64,000 nucleotides of DNA from QHXW01 sp963752965 (GTDB taxonomy: Bacteria > Acidobacteriota > Terriglobia > Bryobacterales > Bryobacteraceae). The position numbers were made by a program, and so were the translations under genes. Positions 34,204 through 42,564 of the stretch are shown here, one piece after another; the stretch's first letter is position 1; the number at the start of each line of letters is the position of its first letter. The notes beneath the pieces are model-generated. The model made no database searches, had not been told where the DNA came from, and saw only the letters and a list, made by a program, of their open reading frames with translations. The stretch is taken from positions 253,256 to 317,255 of the forward strand of contig CAVWAJ010000012.1 of NCBI GenBank assembly GCA_963752965.1. Reading direction: 5' to 3'.

Positions 34204-37200
34204 GTGAAGTGGATCATAGCCGTCGCTTTACTCGTGGCTGCCGCCCTGCTGGTTTGGACCTTTATTGAAAAGTCTTGTGTGACGAGTCGGGTCTACACGA
34301 TCGGCTGGGAAAACGATCCTCCGGACGAATTCCCCGACAGTAAAGGCCAGCCGACAGGAATGATTGTCGAGATAGTCAGGGAAGCCGCACAACGCTCCGG
34401 GATTCAGTTGCAATGGGTGCGACACGACGAGAGTTCGGAAGCAGCGCTGCGTAGCGGGGGCGTCGATCTGTGGTCTTCGATGACGATCACTCCGGAACGG
34501 GCAAAGATCCTCCACATTTCCGCTCCTTATTTGGAATCAATCCAGTGCCTCCTGGTTCCGCGCGCCAGCGTGTTTCAACGCCAGGAAGACCTGGCTAAGG
34601 GAACGATCGGTTATCTTGGTTTGCCCATAACCTCTCGCCAGGCGCACGCTCTCATGCCGGACGCACGACTGATCACCATGCGATCTCCCAAGGATCTGGT
34701 TCAAGCCGTATGCCAACAACGAGTGGATGCGGGATTCATTGAGCACGAAACGGCGATCGTAGCGCTGATGAGTGGTATTTCGTGTCCGGACCAGCCTCTG
34801 CGAGTAATCCACATTGCCGCCGACCGCCAGCTGCTCCTTGGGGTTGGGTCGACATTTAAGGCCGCCGCGGCGGCCGACAGAATTCGCGTTGAGATTGGCA
34901 GGATGGCAGCGGAAGGGAAACTGGCAGAGCTTTTCGTTAGATGGGGTTCCTTATCGGGGCGGAACCTAGAATCCGTAAAAGCGCTGGTCGATGCGCAACG
35001 CCGCGCGCGCTGGACGATGCTGGCTGCCGCGGTGTTTGCCGCGCTGTTCGCCATCGCCTGGTGGCAGGCGGCACGGGCCGTTCGCCAGAGAAATCGGGCC
35101 CGGCAAGCGGAAATGGCACTGCGGGAGAGCGAAGAGCGGTACCGGTCGATCATCGAAACCGCACAGGAAGGGATCTGGACCCTGGACGCCGACGGCAGGT
35201 TTACGTACGTCAATGAGAAGCTGGCTACGATGCTGGGTTACGGGCGTGAGGAGCTTTTGGGACAGCCCGTCGATGCGTTTGTCGATCCCTCGCTGCTCGA
35301 AGCATCGCGCCAAAACAGAGAAAGGCGGAAACAGGGGGTCAGGGAGCATTACGACTTCATCTTCCGGCGCAAGGATGGTTCGGTCCTGCACGCGATTGTG
35401 GCAGCGAGCCCGGTATACGACGGAAGGGGGAATTACACCGGCGGACTGGGAATGGTTGCGGACATCACCGCGCGCAAGCAGGCGGAAGAAGCGCTCCGCC
35501 AGAGTGAAGAGAAGTATCGTTGCTTCTTCGAAGAGGACCTGGCGGGATATTTCATCGCGTCTCCAGATGGCAAGCTCCTGGAGTGCAACCCCGCATTCGT
35601 AAGGATGTTCGGATTTGCTTCGCACGAAGAAGCCCTGGCGCACACTCTTGCCTCGCTTTATCCCAATCCCGAGACGGAGAAGGCGTTTATCGAGCTGGTG
35701 GAGAGCCGCGGGAGGCTCCAAGAACATGAGTGCGATCTGCGCCGCAGGGACGGTACACCTCTCAGTGTGATCTCTAACGTCATCGGCTCGCGCAATGACA
35801 GCGGCGAGTTAGAAGAGATTCGAGGTTATGTTGTTGATAACACAGAACGTAAGAAGGCGGAGGAACAGCTCCGCCTGTCGCAGAAGATGGACGCCATTGG
35901 AAGGCTAGCGGGAGGGGTAGCTCACGATTTCAACAATCTCCTTTCGGTCATCATCGGCTACAGCAGCCGTCTGTTGTCTAAACTGCCGCAGTCCGACCTC
36001 ACATACGGAGAGGCTGCTGAAATCAAGAGTGCCGCCGAGAGGGCCGCCGCGCTCACCGACCAGCTCTTGGCATTCGGTCGCAAACAGGTTCTGCAACCCA
36101 GGGTGCTCAATCTCAGCGAAGTGATTTCTCACATGATCGACATGTTGCAGCGTCTTATCGGCGAGCATATCGATCTGGCACTGGTTCCACATCCGAAATT
36201 GGACATGGTGAAGGCCGACGTCGCACAGATCGAACAGGTGATCATGAACCTTGTGATCAATAGCCGCGATGCCATGCCTAACGGCGGGCAGATCACCATC
36301 GAAACGGCAAATGTCTTCTTGAGCGAACAGGATGTCGGCCGTCCCGACGACGTACCGCCTGGGCGGTACGTAATGGTTGCCGTTTCCGACAATGGGTGCG
36401 GTATAGACGCCGCGATTCGGCCCCGGATTTTCGAGCCGTTCTTCACGACCAAGGAGCACGGACAGGGAATTGGGCTCGGGCTCTCGACGGTCTACGGAAT
36501 TGTGAACCAAAACGGCGGATACATTTCGGTCTATAGCGAGCCGGGCCGTGGCGCCAGGTTTAACATCTATCTGCCCACTGTCCCGGAGACCATCAGCACG
36601 CTACCCAAAGAAGAGCCGGAAGAAGAGCTGGCAATCGGCTCGGGAACAATATTGGTAGCGGAGGATGACGACTCGATCCGCGGACTTATTCAGAGCGTTC
36701 TCACAGAAAAAGGCTACACGGTGCTTTCAGCCCGGGATCCTCGAGAAGCAATTCGGATCCAACAGCAACACTCAGGTCCTATCGACCTGCTCTTAACAGA
36801 CATGGTCATGCCCGACATGAGCGGTCGCGAGTTGGCGGAATGTCTGGCGCCAGCCCGCCCGCAAATGAAAGTACTCTACGTGTCGGGCTACACCGAGGAC
36901 GCGATGGTCCACCAAGGAGTGCTAGCCCCAGGCACGACTCTGCTTATGAAGCCCTTCAGTCCCCAGGCGCTTCTTCGCGAGGTGCACCGTGTCCTGAAGC
37001 CGGCGGGTAACGCCGTGGCCATTCTGATCGTGGAAGACCATCCCAACCTTCGGGAACTGACCCGGGCTACACTGGAGGAGGCAGGCTACCGGATTCTGGA
37101 GGCCTGCGATGCTCAACAGGCGATGGAACACCTCGCCGAAGGCAATATCGATCTCGTGATCACAGACTTGAACCTGCCGGGTCAGAGTGGCCGTGAACTC

Positions 37201-37368
37201 GTCAAAGCGGTGAAGACCCTCTACCCGGCTGTCAAGTTAATCATCGTCTCCGGCGCCTTTGAGTCGGTGCAAACCACTCTCGCCCAGCAGATTGGCATCA
37301 ACGCCATCCTGCCAAAACCGGTGGATCCCGAAACGTTGCTGGAGACAGTCCGGGGCGTTCTTGCTTGA
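34204..37368 (+). CDS. Hybrid sensor kinase: solute-binding domain, two PAS, HisKA, two receivers
   Basis: The frame is open from 34117, but that stretch reads through a tRNA-like fragment (VGGSNPLGW). The GTG at 34204 with GGAG upstream is preferred, giving about 1054 residues. Order: transmembrane helix (WIIAVALLVAAALLVWTF), a periplasmic SBP_bac_3-like domain (IGWENDPPDEFPDSKGQPTG to about 265), a second helix (WTMLAAAVFAALFAIAWW), two PAS domains, HisKA (GGVAHDFNNLL), HATPase (DNGCGID, GIGLGLSTVYG), then two receivers (LLLTDMVMPDMSG; LVITDLNLPGQSG). It would bind a small periplasmic ligand such as an amino acid and signal through a phosphorelay. Confidence 0.9.
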   Translation: MKWIIAVALLVAAALLVWTFIEKSCVTSRVYTIGWENDPPDEFPDSKGQPTGMIVEIVREAAQRSGIQLQWVRHDESSEAALRSGGVDLWSSMTITPERAKILHISAPYLESIQCLLVPRASVFQRQEDLAKGTIGYLGLPITSRQAHALMPDARLITMRSPKDLVQAVCQQRVDAGFIEHETAIVALMSGISCPDQPLRVIHIAADRQLLLGVGSTFKAAAAADRIRVEIGRMAAEGKLAELFVRWGSLSGRNLESVKALVDAQRRARWTMLAAAVFAALFAIAWWQAARAVRQRNRARQAEMALRESEERYRSIIETAQEGIWTLDADGRFTYVNEKLATMLGYGREELLGQPVDAFVDPSLLEASRQNRERRKQGVREHYDFIFRRKDGSVLHAIVAASPVYDGRGNYTGGLGMVADITARKQAEEALRQSEEKYRCFFEEDLAGYFIASPDGKLLECNPAFVRMFGFASHEEALAHTLASLYPNPETEKAFIELVESRGRLQEHECDLRRRDGTPLSVISNVIGSRNDSGELEEIRGYVVDNTERKKAEEQLRLSQKMDAIGRLAGGVAHDFNNLLSVIIGYSSRLLSKLPQSDLTYGEAAEIKSAAERAAALTDQLLAFGRKQVLQPRVLNLSEVISHMIDMLQRLIGEHIDLALVPHPKLDMVKADVAQIEQVIMNLVINSRDAMPNGGQITIETANVFLSEQDVGRPDDVPPGRYVMVAVSDNGCGIDAAIRPRIFEPFFTTKEHGQGIGLGLSTVYGIVNQNGGYISVYSEPGRGARFNIYLPTVPETISTLPKEEPEEELAIGSGTILVAEDDDSIRGLIQSVLTEKGYTVLSARDPREAIRIQQQHSGPIDLLLTDMVMPDMSGRELAECLAPARPQMKVLYVSGYTEDAMVHQGVLAPGTTLLMKPFSPQALLREVHRVLKPAGNAVAILIVEDHPNLRELTRATLEEAGYRILEACDAQQAMEHLAEGNIDLVITDLNLPGQSGRELVKAVKTLYPAVKLIIVSGAFESVQTTLAQQIGINAILPKPVDPETLLETVRGVLA

Positions 37369-37583
37369 GAGGCGGCGGCTAGCTTCATCATTTCACCGCA
37401 TACGAGTCGGAGAGAGTTCGGTGCATCTCTAGAAGCAGATGTTGCCATCAAGCGTCATCAGAATCGGGCCGATCTGTTCGCGCCGGCAGGATCGGAAGGG
37501 ATGAGCAGTTGCCAAAGCGTTCTCTGTCCCCGTGAATACCTCTCTCGATGGCTGGGACCGTCAGCCGTTCCACCGTCCGACTG

Positions 37584-38022
37584 AGCCTAGATTCAGATAG
37601 CGGCTATTGATGAATCCGCCAAACCAAGCCATGCTTCTGCATCCGCGAGGCTTCTGAACACGCGGATTTGCTCTCGACCTCCACTGACTTCGCGGTATAT
37701 CGCAAACATTCGCGCTAACCCATAGACCACATTGTGCGGAGCAACGATAGCGCGACGGGAGCCGGAGCTGAAATGCGAATAGGCCGCCGTCTCTCGAATC
37801 TGATCTGCAGTCACGGATATTCGCGTGACGTCTCGGCAGTCGTATAGCTGAGAAAAGTCTGATGTGAATACCGGATCACTGCTGAATCCCAGTCGCGTTG
37901 CCGTCATCTCGGCGTATGTGACCACGCCCCAAGCGCGGAGGCGAACTAATCGACGCGCCAGATCTAATTCGTAGTCACAAGGCATAGAAGTCGTGGAGGC
38001 CTCTCACAGCCATTCTGCGACC
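37584..38022. repeat. Long direct repeat, unit 1
   Basis: About 430 bases nearly identical to 39326-39762 (offset 1742), containing the whole 130-codon gene and its 3' flank. Similarity starts at AGCCTAGATTCAGATAGCGG and fades upstream of the gene start. Only about half a dozen differences lie in the coding part, but about as many in the 35 bases upstream of the ATG. Confidence 0.9.
37593..37985 (-). CDS. Uncharacterised 130-aa protein, SpoIIAA/STAS-like in appearance (copy 1)
   Basis: 130 residues beginning MPCDYELDLARRLVRLRAWG: a 'Y-x-hydrophobic-D-x-x-R-R-L-V' strand pair followed by helices and VVYGLARMFAIYREVSGGRE. This resembles the small SpoIIAA-like/STAS-fold proteins, but no specific family is certain. 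The paralogue at 39335-39727 differs in only about four residues, and a third, diverged paralogue lies at 38095-38511. Function unknown. Confidence 0.75.
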   Translation of the reverse strand: MPCDYELDLARRLVRLRAWGVVTYAEMTATRLGFSSDPVFTSDFSQLYDCRDVTRISVTADQIRETAAYSHFSSGSRRAIVAPHNVVYGLARMFAIYREVSGGREQIRVFRSLADAEAWLGLADSSIAAI

Positions 38023-38094
38023 GGGCGGGAATCGTGGTTCAGAAACCAACATAACTGTACATGGAAGGACACTACCCACACTTGGCGCATGTTC

Positions 38095-38511
38095 CTATAC
38101 CCGGGCCGAGGCTACGCTCGAAGCTACTCGTTCAAATCTCGGACTCTGCACACACAGGACTTCGAAAGCCTCCTCTCGGCTCCGGACTACGTGAAGTGCG
38201 GCTTGCGTTTCGCCTCCCGCCATTTGGTACATCCTGCACAACCCAAACACATGCTCGCGTGGGGCTACAAGGAAACGAGCAGTCAGATCTTTGTATGGGG
38301 AGTGGTTTTGTGCAGCCGACCATATTCCGTGGCTGGAAAAATTGCAGAAGGTCAAGCCTGAGAGATCGGTGATCCCAGCAGAAGGGTTAAGCTCAACCGC
38401 CAGCTGTTTGATGCAATGGTAGAGTTTGTCTAGATCTTCGTCTCGAATATCGCCTTCCACTCTCACCAGCAATATTCTGTGCTCACGGTCGAATTCGAAG
38501 TGATACTGCAT
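38095..38511 (-). CDS. Diverged paralogue of the 130-aa protein, downstream of the palindromic promoter
   Basis: The ATG at 38511 (MQYHFEFDREHRILLVRVEG) gives 138 residues. The pattern of strands and the later HVFGLCRMYQMAGGETQ match the LARMFAIYREVSGGRE segment of the flanking duplicated pair. The frame is open to 38649, but the extra residues are read from the palindrome and are not protein-like. It is divergent from the TetR gene; the minus-strand promoter inside the palindrome at 38595-38649 would drive it with a 100-base leader. Confidence 0.75.
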   Translation of the reverse strand: MQYHFEFDREHRILLVRVEGDIRDEDLDKLYHCIKQLAVELNPSAGITDLSGLTFCNFSSHGIWSAAQNHSPYKDLTARFLVAPREHVFGLCRMYQMAGGETQAALHVVRSREEAFEVLCVQSPRFERVASSVASARV

Positions 38512-38594
38512 GATGCTGCCGCTTGGGCGTCGGTGTCCATGAGCTGTCCCGGTCATTTCTTTCGGCTCGCACGAGATGGGTAGCCGGTTATCAT

Positions 38595-38649
38595 TTGACA
38601 TTTTTTGTCCGTTTGTCAATAATATTGACAAACGGACAAAAAATGTCAA
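38595..38649. promoter_or_regulatory. 55-bp near-perfect palindrome with face-to-face promoters
   Basis: Two 27-base arms, exactly complementary, are separated by one base. Each arm begins with TTGACA. On the plus strand TTGACA (38595) is followed after 17 bases by AATAAT (38618). On the minus strand TTGACA (38649-38644) is followed after 17 bases by AATATT. The same palindrome thus supplies both a sigma-70-type promoter toward the TetR gene and one toward the 38095-38511 gene. An inner dyad, TTTGTCAA/TTGACAAA, looks like a TetR-family operator. Autoregulation of both genes by the TetR protein is the natural inference. Confidence 0.75.
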
Positions 38650-38659
38650 TACTTAAACT

Positions 38660-39283
38660 GTGCCGAGTGAAAAAGAGCAGCACGTCGTCGAAAAGGCCCA
38701 GGAAGTCTTTCGCCGCTATGGCTACGCCCGCACGACCATGGGAGACCTCGCCGCCGCCGCCGGATTGTCACGCCCTGCGCTGTACCTCGTGTTTCCTGGC
38801 AAGAAGGAAATCTACAATGCGGTCGTCAAATGGGTAAGCGAGAGTTCCCTGGAGGTTATTCGGGAGGGCCTCCGGAATGAGTGGCCTCTTGAGAAGAAAC
38901 TCCTTTACGCCTTCGAAATGTCGATCGGACAGGCGTTCGATAGGGTCAAGGCGTACCCCGACGCCGAAGATCTGCTGTCGTTCAACTACGAATCGCATAA
39001 GATCGAACCGAGTTTTGGCAACTTTCAGGGCTATCTGGCCGAGCTGCTGCGGGAAACGGTAAACAGGTCAAGCCTGGATGTTACCGCTCGGGAAGTGGCG
39101 CGCACTTTGCTGTCCTCCATGCGCGGGTTCAAAGTGGCGGCCACCGACGGACGGGATCTTCGGCGATTGATTGCCGTGCAGGTTTCCCTCACGGTTGCCG
39201 CGCTTGAACACTGCGGTGCGTCAAAGGCAGATTCGTCACGCGCCCGGACTGCCGCCACGGAATACAAAAAAAAGATGCCCTAA
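38660..39283 (+). CDS. TetR/AcrR-family transcriptional regulator
   Basis: 207 residues from a GTG eleven bases after the palindrome. The N-terminal HTH is AQEVFRRYGYARTTMGDLAA, then GLSRPALYLVFPGKKEIYNAV. The C-terminal ligand-binding helical domain is not assignable to a ligand. No clear Shine-Dalgarno precedes the GTG, so the transcript may have a very short leader. Expected to repress its own gene and the divergent neighbour by binding the palindrome. Confidence 0.88.
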   Translation: MPSEKEQHVVEKAQEVFRRYGYARTTMGDLAAAAGLSRPALYLVFPGKKEIYNAVVKWVSESSLEVIREGLRNEWPLEKKLLYAFEMSIGQAFDRVKAYPDAEDLLSFNYESHKIEPSFGNFQGYLAELLRETVNRSSLDVTAREVARTLLSSMRGFKVAATDGRDLRRLIAVQVSLTVAALEHCGASKADSSRARTAATEYKKKMP

Positions 39284-39325
39284 GAACCCGGTCTTCCTCC
39301 GCTGCGCTCGTGCGCCGCCCAACTT

Positions 39326-39762
39326 AGCCTAGATTCAGATAGCGGCTATTGATGAATCCGCCAAACCAAGCCATGCTTCTGCATCCGCGAGGCTTCTGAA
39401 CACGCGGATTTGCTCTCGACCTCCACTGACTTCGCGGTATATCGCAAACATTCGCGCTAACCCATAGACCACATTGTGCGGAGCAACGATAGCGCGACGG
39501 GAGCCGGAGCTGAAATGCGAATAGGCCGCCGTCTCTCGAATCTCATCTGCAGTCACGGATATTCGCGTGACGTCTCCGCAGTCGTATAGCTGAGAAAAGT
39601 CTGATCTGAATACCGGATCACTGCTGAATCCCAGTCGCGTTGCCGTCATCTCGGCGTATGTGACCACGCCCCAAGCGCGGAGGCGAACTAATCGACGCGC
39701 CAGATCTAATTCGTAGGCGCACGGCATTGGAAGTCGTCGAGGCCTCCTACAGCCATTCTACA
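39326..39762. repeat. Long direct repeat, unit 2
   Basis: Second copy of the repeat at 37584-38022. The two copies bracket the TetR gene and the diverged paralogue, so recombination between them would delete about 1.74 kb including the regulator. Confidence 0.9.
39335..39727 (-). CDS. Uncharacterised 130-aa protein (copy 2)
   Basis: 130 residues, differing from copy 1 at about four positions (Ala4 for Asp; Arg, Gly and Glu substitutions further on). Reading frame intact. Both copies being open with few changes points to a recent duplication or ongoing gene conversion. Confidence 0.75.
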   Translation of the reverse strand: MPCAYELDLARRLVRLRAWGVVTYAEMTATRLGFSSDPVFRSDFSQLYDCGDVTRISVTADEIRETAAYSHFSSGSRRAIVAPHNVVYGLARMFAIYREVSGGREQIRVFRSLADAEAWLGLADSSIAAI

Positions 39763-41142
39763 GCTAGGGAAAGAATCGGGGCCTTCACGAAGAAAGGCCA
39801 GAATGGCAAAACCCCAAACAACGCCTGGACCTTAGATCAAAGGCCGCTTCCCTGTGTGAAATACAGCCAAAGAAGCGCAGGGTTTAGTGCCCGCTTCTCG
39901 AGTTGCGGTAATACCGGTGGTCCGTCATACTGGCAAGAAGTTTATGCGCCGTAGTGTCGCGTCCCCACTGCGCCCACCCCTTCGTCTCCATGTCGCCGTT
40001 TTCTTGGCCTTGGTCACAGCTATCGGGATCGCCGCCTACCGTTTCTACGCGGCGCAAAGGCGCGTGATCGAACTCGAACTGCGCCAACAACTCAGTGAGG
40101 TTGCCGACTTGAAGGTGAACCAGGTTGCCGCCTGGCGGCTGGAGCGAGTCGGCGACGCAAAGGTCGCTATAGCCGACACCCGGCTGATGCCGGATGTTCA
40201 ACAGGTGCTGAGTTCCAAAGATAGTCCCGAGATTCGTCACCGGGTTCTCGCGTGGATGGACGCCATACGGACGAACTACCAGTACGCGAACGTCGTCCTG
40301 TCTGACGCTGACGGGACGATGCGTTTGACCAGCGGCCAGCTTCTGGGAACGCCGGAACTCTGTGTGGAATTGGCAAGGGAAGCGGCTCGGGCTGATGGGG
40401 TGGTTTTCCGGGATGTTCGCCGCGGTGGCGGAATTGTCAGGCCGCATTTTATTTTGGGTGTTGGACTGAGGTCTACCAGCGGCGCTACCTTCGGCACCAT
40501 ATTGTTGGGGATTGATCCGTGGGTGGCTCTTTACCCGTTAATCCTAAAGTGGCCTACCACCAGCCACACAGGCGAAGCGGTTCTGGTGCGGCGAGACCAG
40601 GATCAGGTTATTTACCTGAGTGGCCTTCGTCGAAAGCCCGATTCTGCGATGGAGTTGTGGGATAGTCTGGCGAACCGCACGTCTCCATTGGTCAGAGCTG
40701 TGCTCGGGCAGGAAGGCATCGCGGATGGCATCGACGACACGGGTGTGGCCGTGCTCGCCTCCGCCAGGCGGATTCCCGGCTCCGAATGGTTCGTCGTTGC
40801 CGAGATCGATGAGGACGAGGCATACGCACCGCTGCGAGAGACTAGGACGCTCGCACTTCTGATTGGCGGACTTCTGGTTATTGCGTGTGCGAGCGGCGTG
40901 GGACTGATGTGGCGACATGAAGTTTCCACATCCTACCGCCAGCAATATGAAGCGGAACAGGAGCGCCGCGCGCTGCTGGGCCACTACGACTATCTGACCC
41001 GATACGCCAATGACGCCATCCTCCTGCTCGATCAGGCCGGAGCAATCATCGAATCCAATGAACGGGCAACTGACACCTTCGGCTATAGCAAGGAAGAGCT
41101 TCTGCAAATGAATGTTCGGGGCCTGAAAAGCCCAGAGACACT

Positions 41143-42564
41143 CACTCTTGTCCAAGACAGCTCTGACGTTCGTCTGAGCAAAAGAAAAGCCCTCCTATAA
41201 TGGACGTTGGCGAATCGTTCCTGGGCCGGAGCTTCGCCAGACGCCACCCACAAGGAAGGCAAAGCCATCATACAAGTCGCGAGTCTGTTCAATCAACTGC
41301 TCCAGCATTTTCCCCGGACCGAGTTCGGAGTGCTGGTCAAAGAAAACAATGCAGAACGGTGCGCCAAAGGTTTTGGCTGCTGGACGCAGTTGGTCTCGAT
41401 GCTGTTCTGCCAACTCGCCCACGCTGATTCTTTGCGCGAGATTTGCAACGGCCTGGGCTGTTGCTTGGGCAAGCTGGTTCATCTCGGCATCGGCAAGGCC
41501 CCCAATAAATCCACCCTCTCGTATGCCAACGAACACCGGCCCGCGAAGTTGTACGAGGATCTGTTTTACACTGCCCTCCAAAGGTTCCGCGACGAAGAAG
41601 GATTGGGGCCTCGCAAGAAGAAGTTCCGTTTCAAGAACAAGCTGCTGTCCCTCGACTCGACCACCATTTCGTTGTGCCTGAAGTTGTTTCCTTGGGCCAA
41701 GTTTCGCAGGGCCAAGGGCGGCGTCAAGGCTCACGTTCTGCTGGACCACGAGGATTATTTGCCGCGCTACGTGCTGATCACCGAAGCCAAATGCAGTGAT
41801 CTGAAGATGGCCGACGCCTTCCCGCTCAACCCCGGCTCCATCGTGGCCATGGATCGCGGGTATAACGACTACGGGCTGTTCGGCAAGTGGACCGTCGAGG
41901 AAATCTACTTTGTCACCCGCCTGAAGGAGAATGCCGCCTACGACGTGGTGGAGCAGTGTGCGGTTCCGCAGGACCGCAACATCCGGTCGGACCAACTGAT
42001 CCGGTTCACCGGCGCCCAGGCCCAAAAGGATTGCCCCTGTCTGCTGCGGCGTGTGGTGGTCTGGGACGTCGTCAACCAACGGGAGACCGAGTTGTTGACC
42101 AACCTGATCGCGTTTGGCGCCACGACCATTGCCGCCATCTACAAGGACCGCTGGGAGATCGAACTGTTCTTCAAGGCTCTCAAACAGAATCTTAAGGTGA
42201 AGAGTTTCGTGGGCACCAGCGAAAACGCCCTGCGCATCCAGATTTGGACAGCCCTGATCGCCATCCTGCTGCTGAAATGGCTGCACCATCTGTCGAAAGC
42301 CAAATGGTCGCTGTCCAATCTGGCCTCGATGTTGCGGCTGAACCTGTTTACCTATCGTGATCTGCGGAAGTGGCTGGACGACCCGTTCCAGACACCGCCA
42401 CTGTTACCCGAATCCGAACAACTTACCCTGGCGCTGGCATGACTTGGACAGGCACTACAAGGAAAAAACACCAGACCTCGACCCGACAACCGTTTTTCTC
42501 AGTCCCGAAAGCCTTCGGTGTCAATAACCGACATCACAACCCTGTCCTGTTTTGGACAGCAGTG
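41143..42564 (+). mobile_element. IS4-family element
   Basis: 1422 bp with inverted repeats CACTCTTGTCCAAGACAG and, on the other strand, CACTGCTGTCCAAAACAG. It is flanked by the perfect 9-bp duplication AGAGACACT (41134-41142 and 42565-42573). One transposase gene. Same orientation as the interrupted kinase. Confidence 0.93.
41207..42442 (+). CDS. IS4-family transposase (DUF4372 plus DDE domain)
   Basis: Up to 411 residues. The N-terminal part (LFNQLLQHFPRTEFGVLVKE, CQLAHADSLREICNGL) is the DUF4372-type region common in this branch. The DDE domain has LLSLDSTTISLCL (first Asp), AMDRGYNDYGLF (second Asp) and the IS4 signature Y-x2-R-x3-E-x6-K in YKDRWEIELFFKALK. The start is uncertain: TTG at 41207 is the only early candidate. 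Appears intact. Confidence 0.92.
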   Translation: MANRSWAGASPDATHKEGKAIIQVASLFNQLLQHFPRTEFGVLVKENNAERCAKGFGCWTQLVSMLFCQLAHADSLREICNGLGCCLGKLVHLGIGKAPNKSTLSYANEHRPAKLYEDLFYTALQRFRDEEGLGPRKKKFRFKNKLLSLDSTTISLCLKLFPWAKFRRAKGGVKAHVLLDHEDYLPRYVLITEAKCSDLKMADAFPLNPGSIVAMDRGYNDYGLFGKWTVEEIYFVTRLKENAAYDVVEQCAVPQDRNIRSDQLIRFTGAQAQKDCPCLLRRVVVWDVVNQRETELLTNLIAFGATTIAAIYKDRWEIELFFKALKQNLKVKSFVGTSENALRIQIWTALIAILLLKWLHHLSKAKWSLSNLASMLRLNLFTYRDLRKWLDDPFQTPPLLPESEQLTLALA

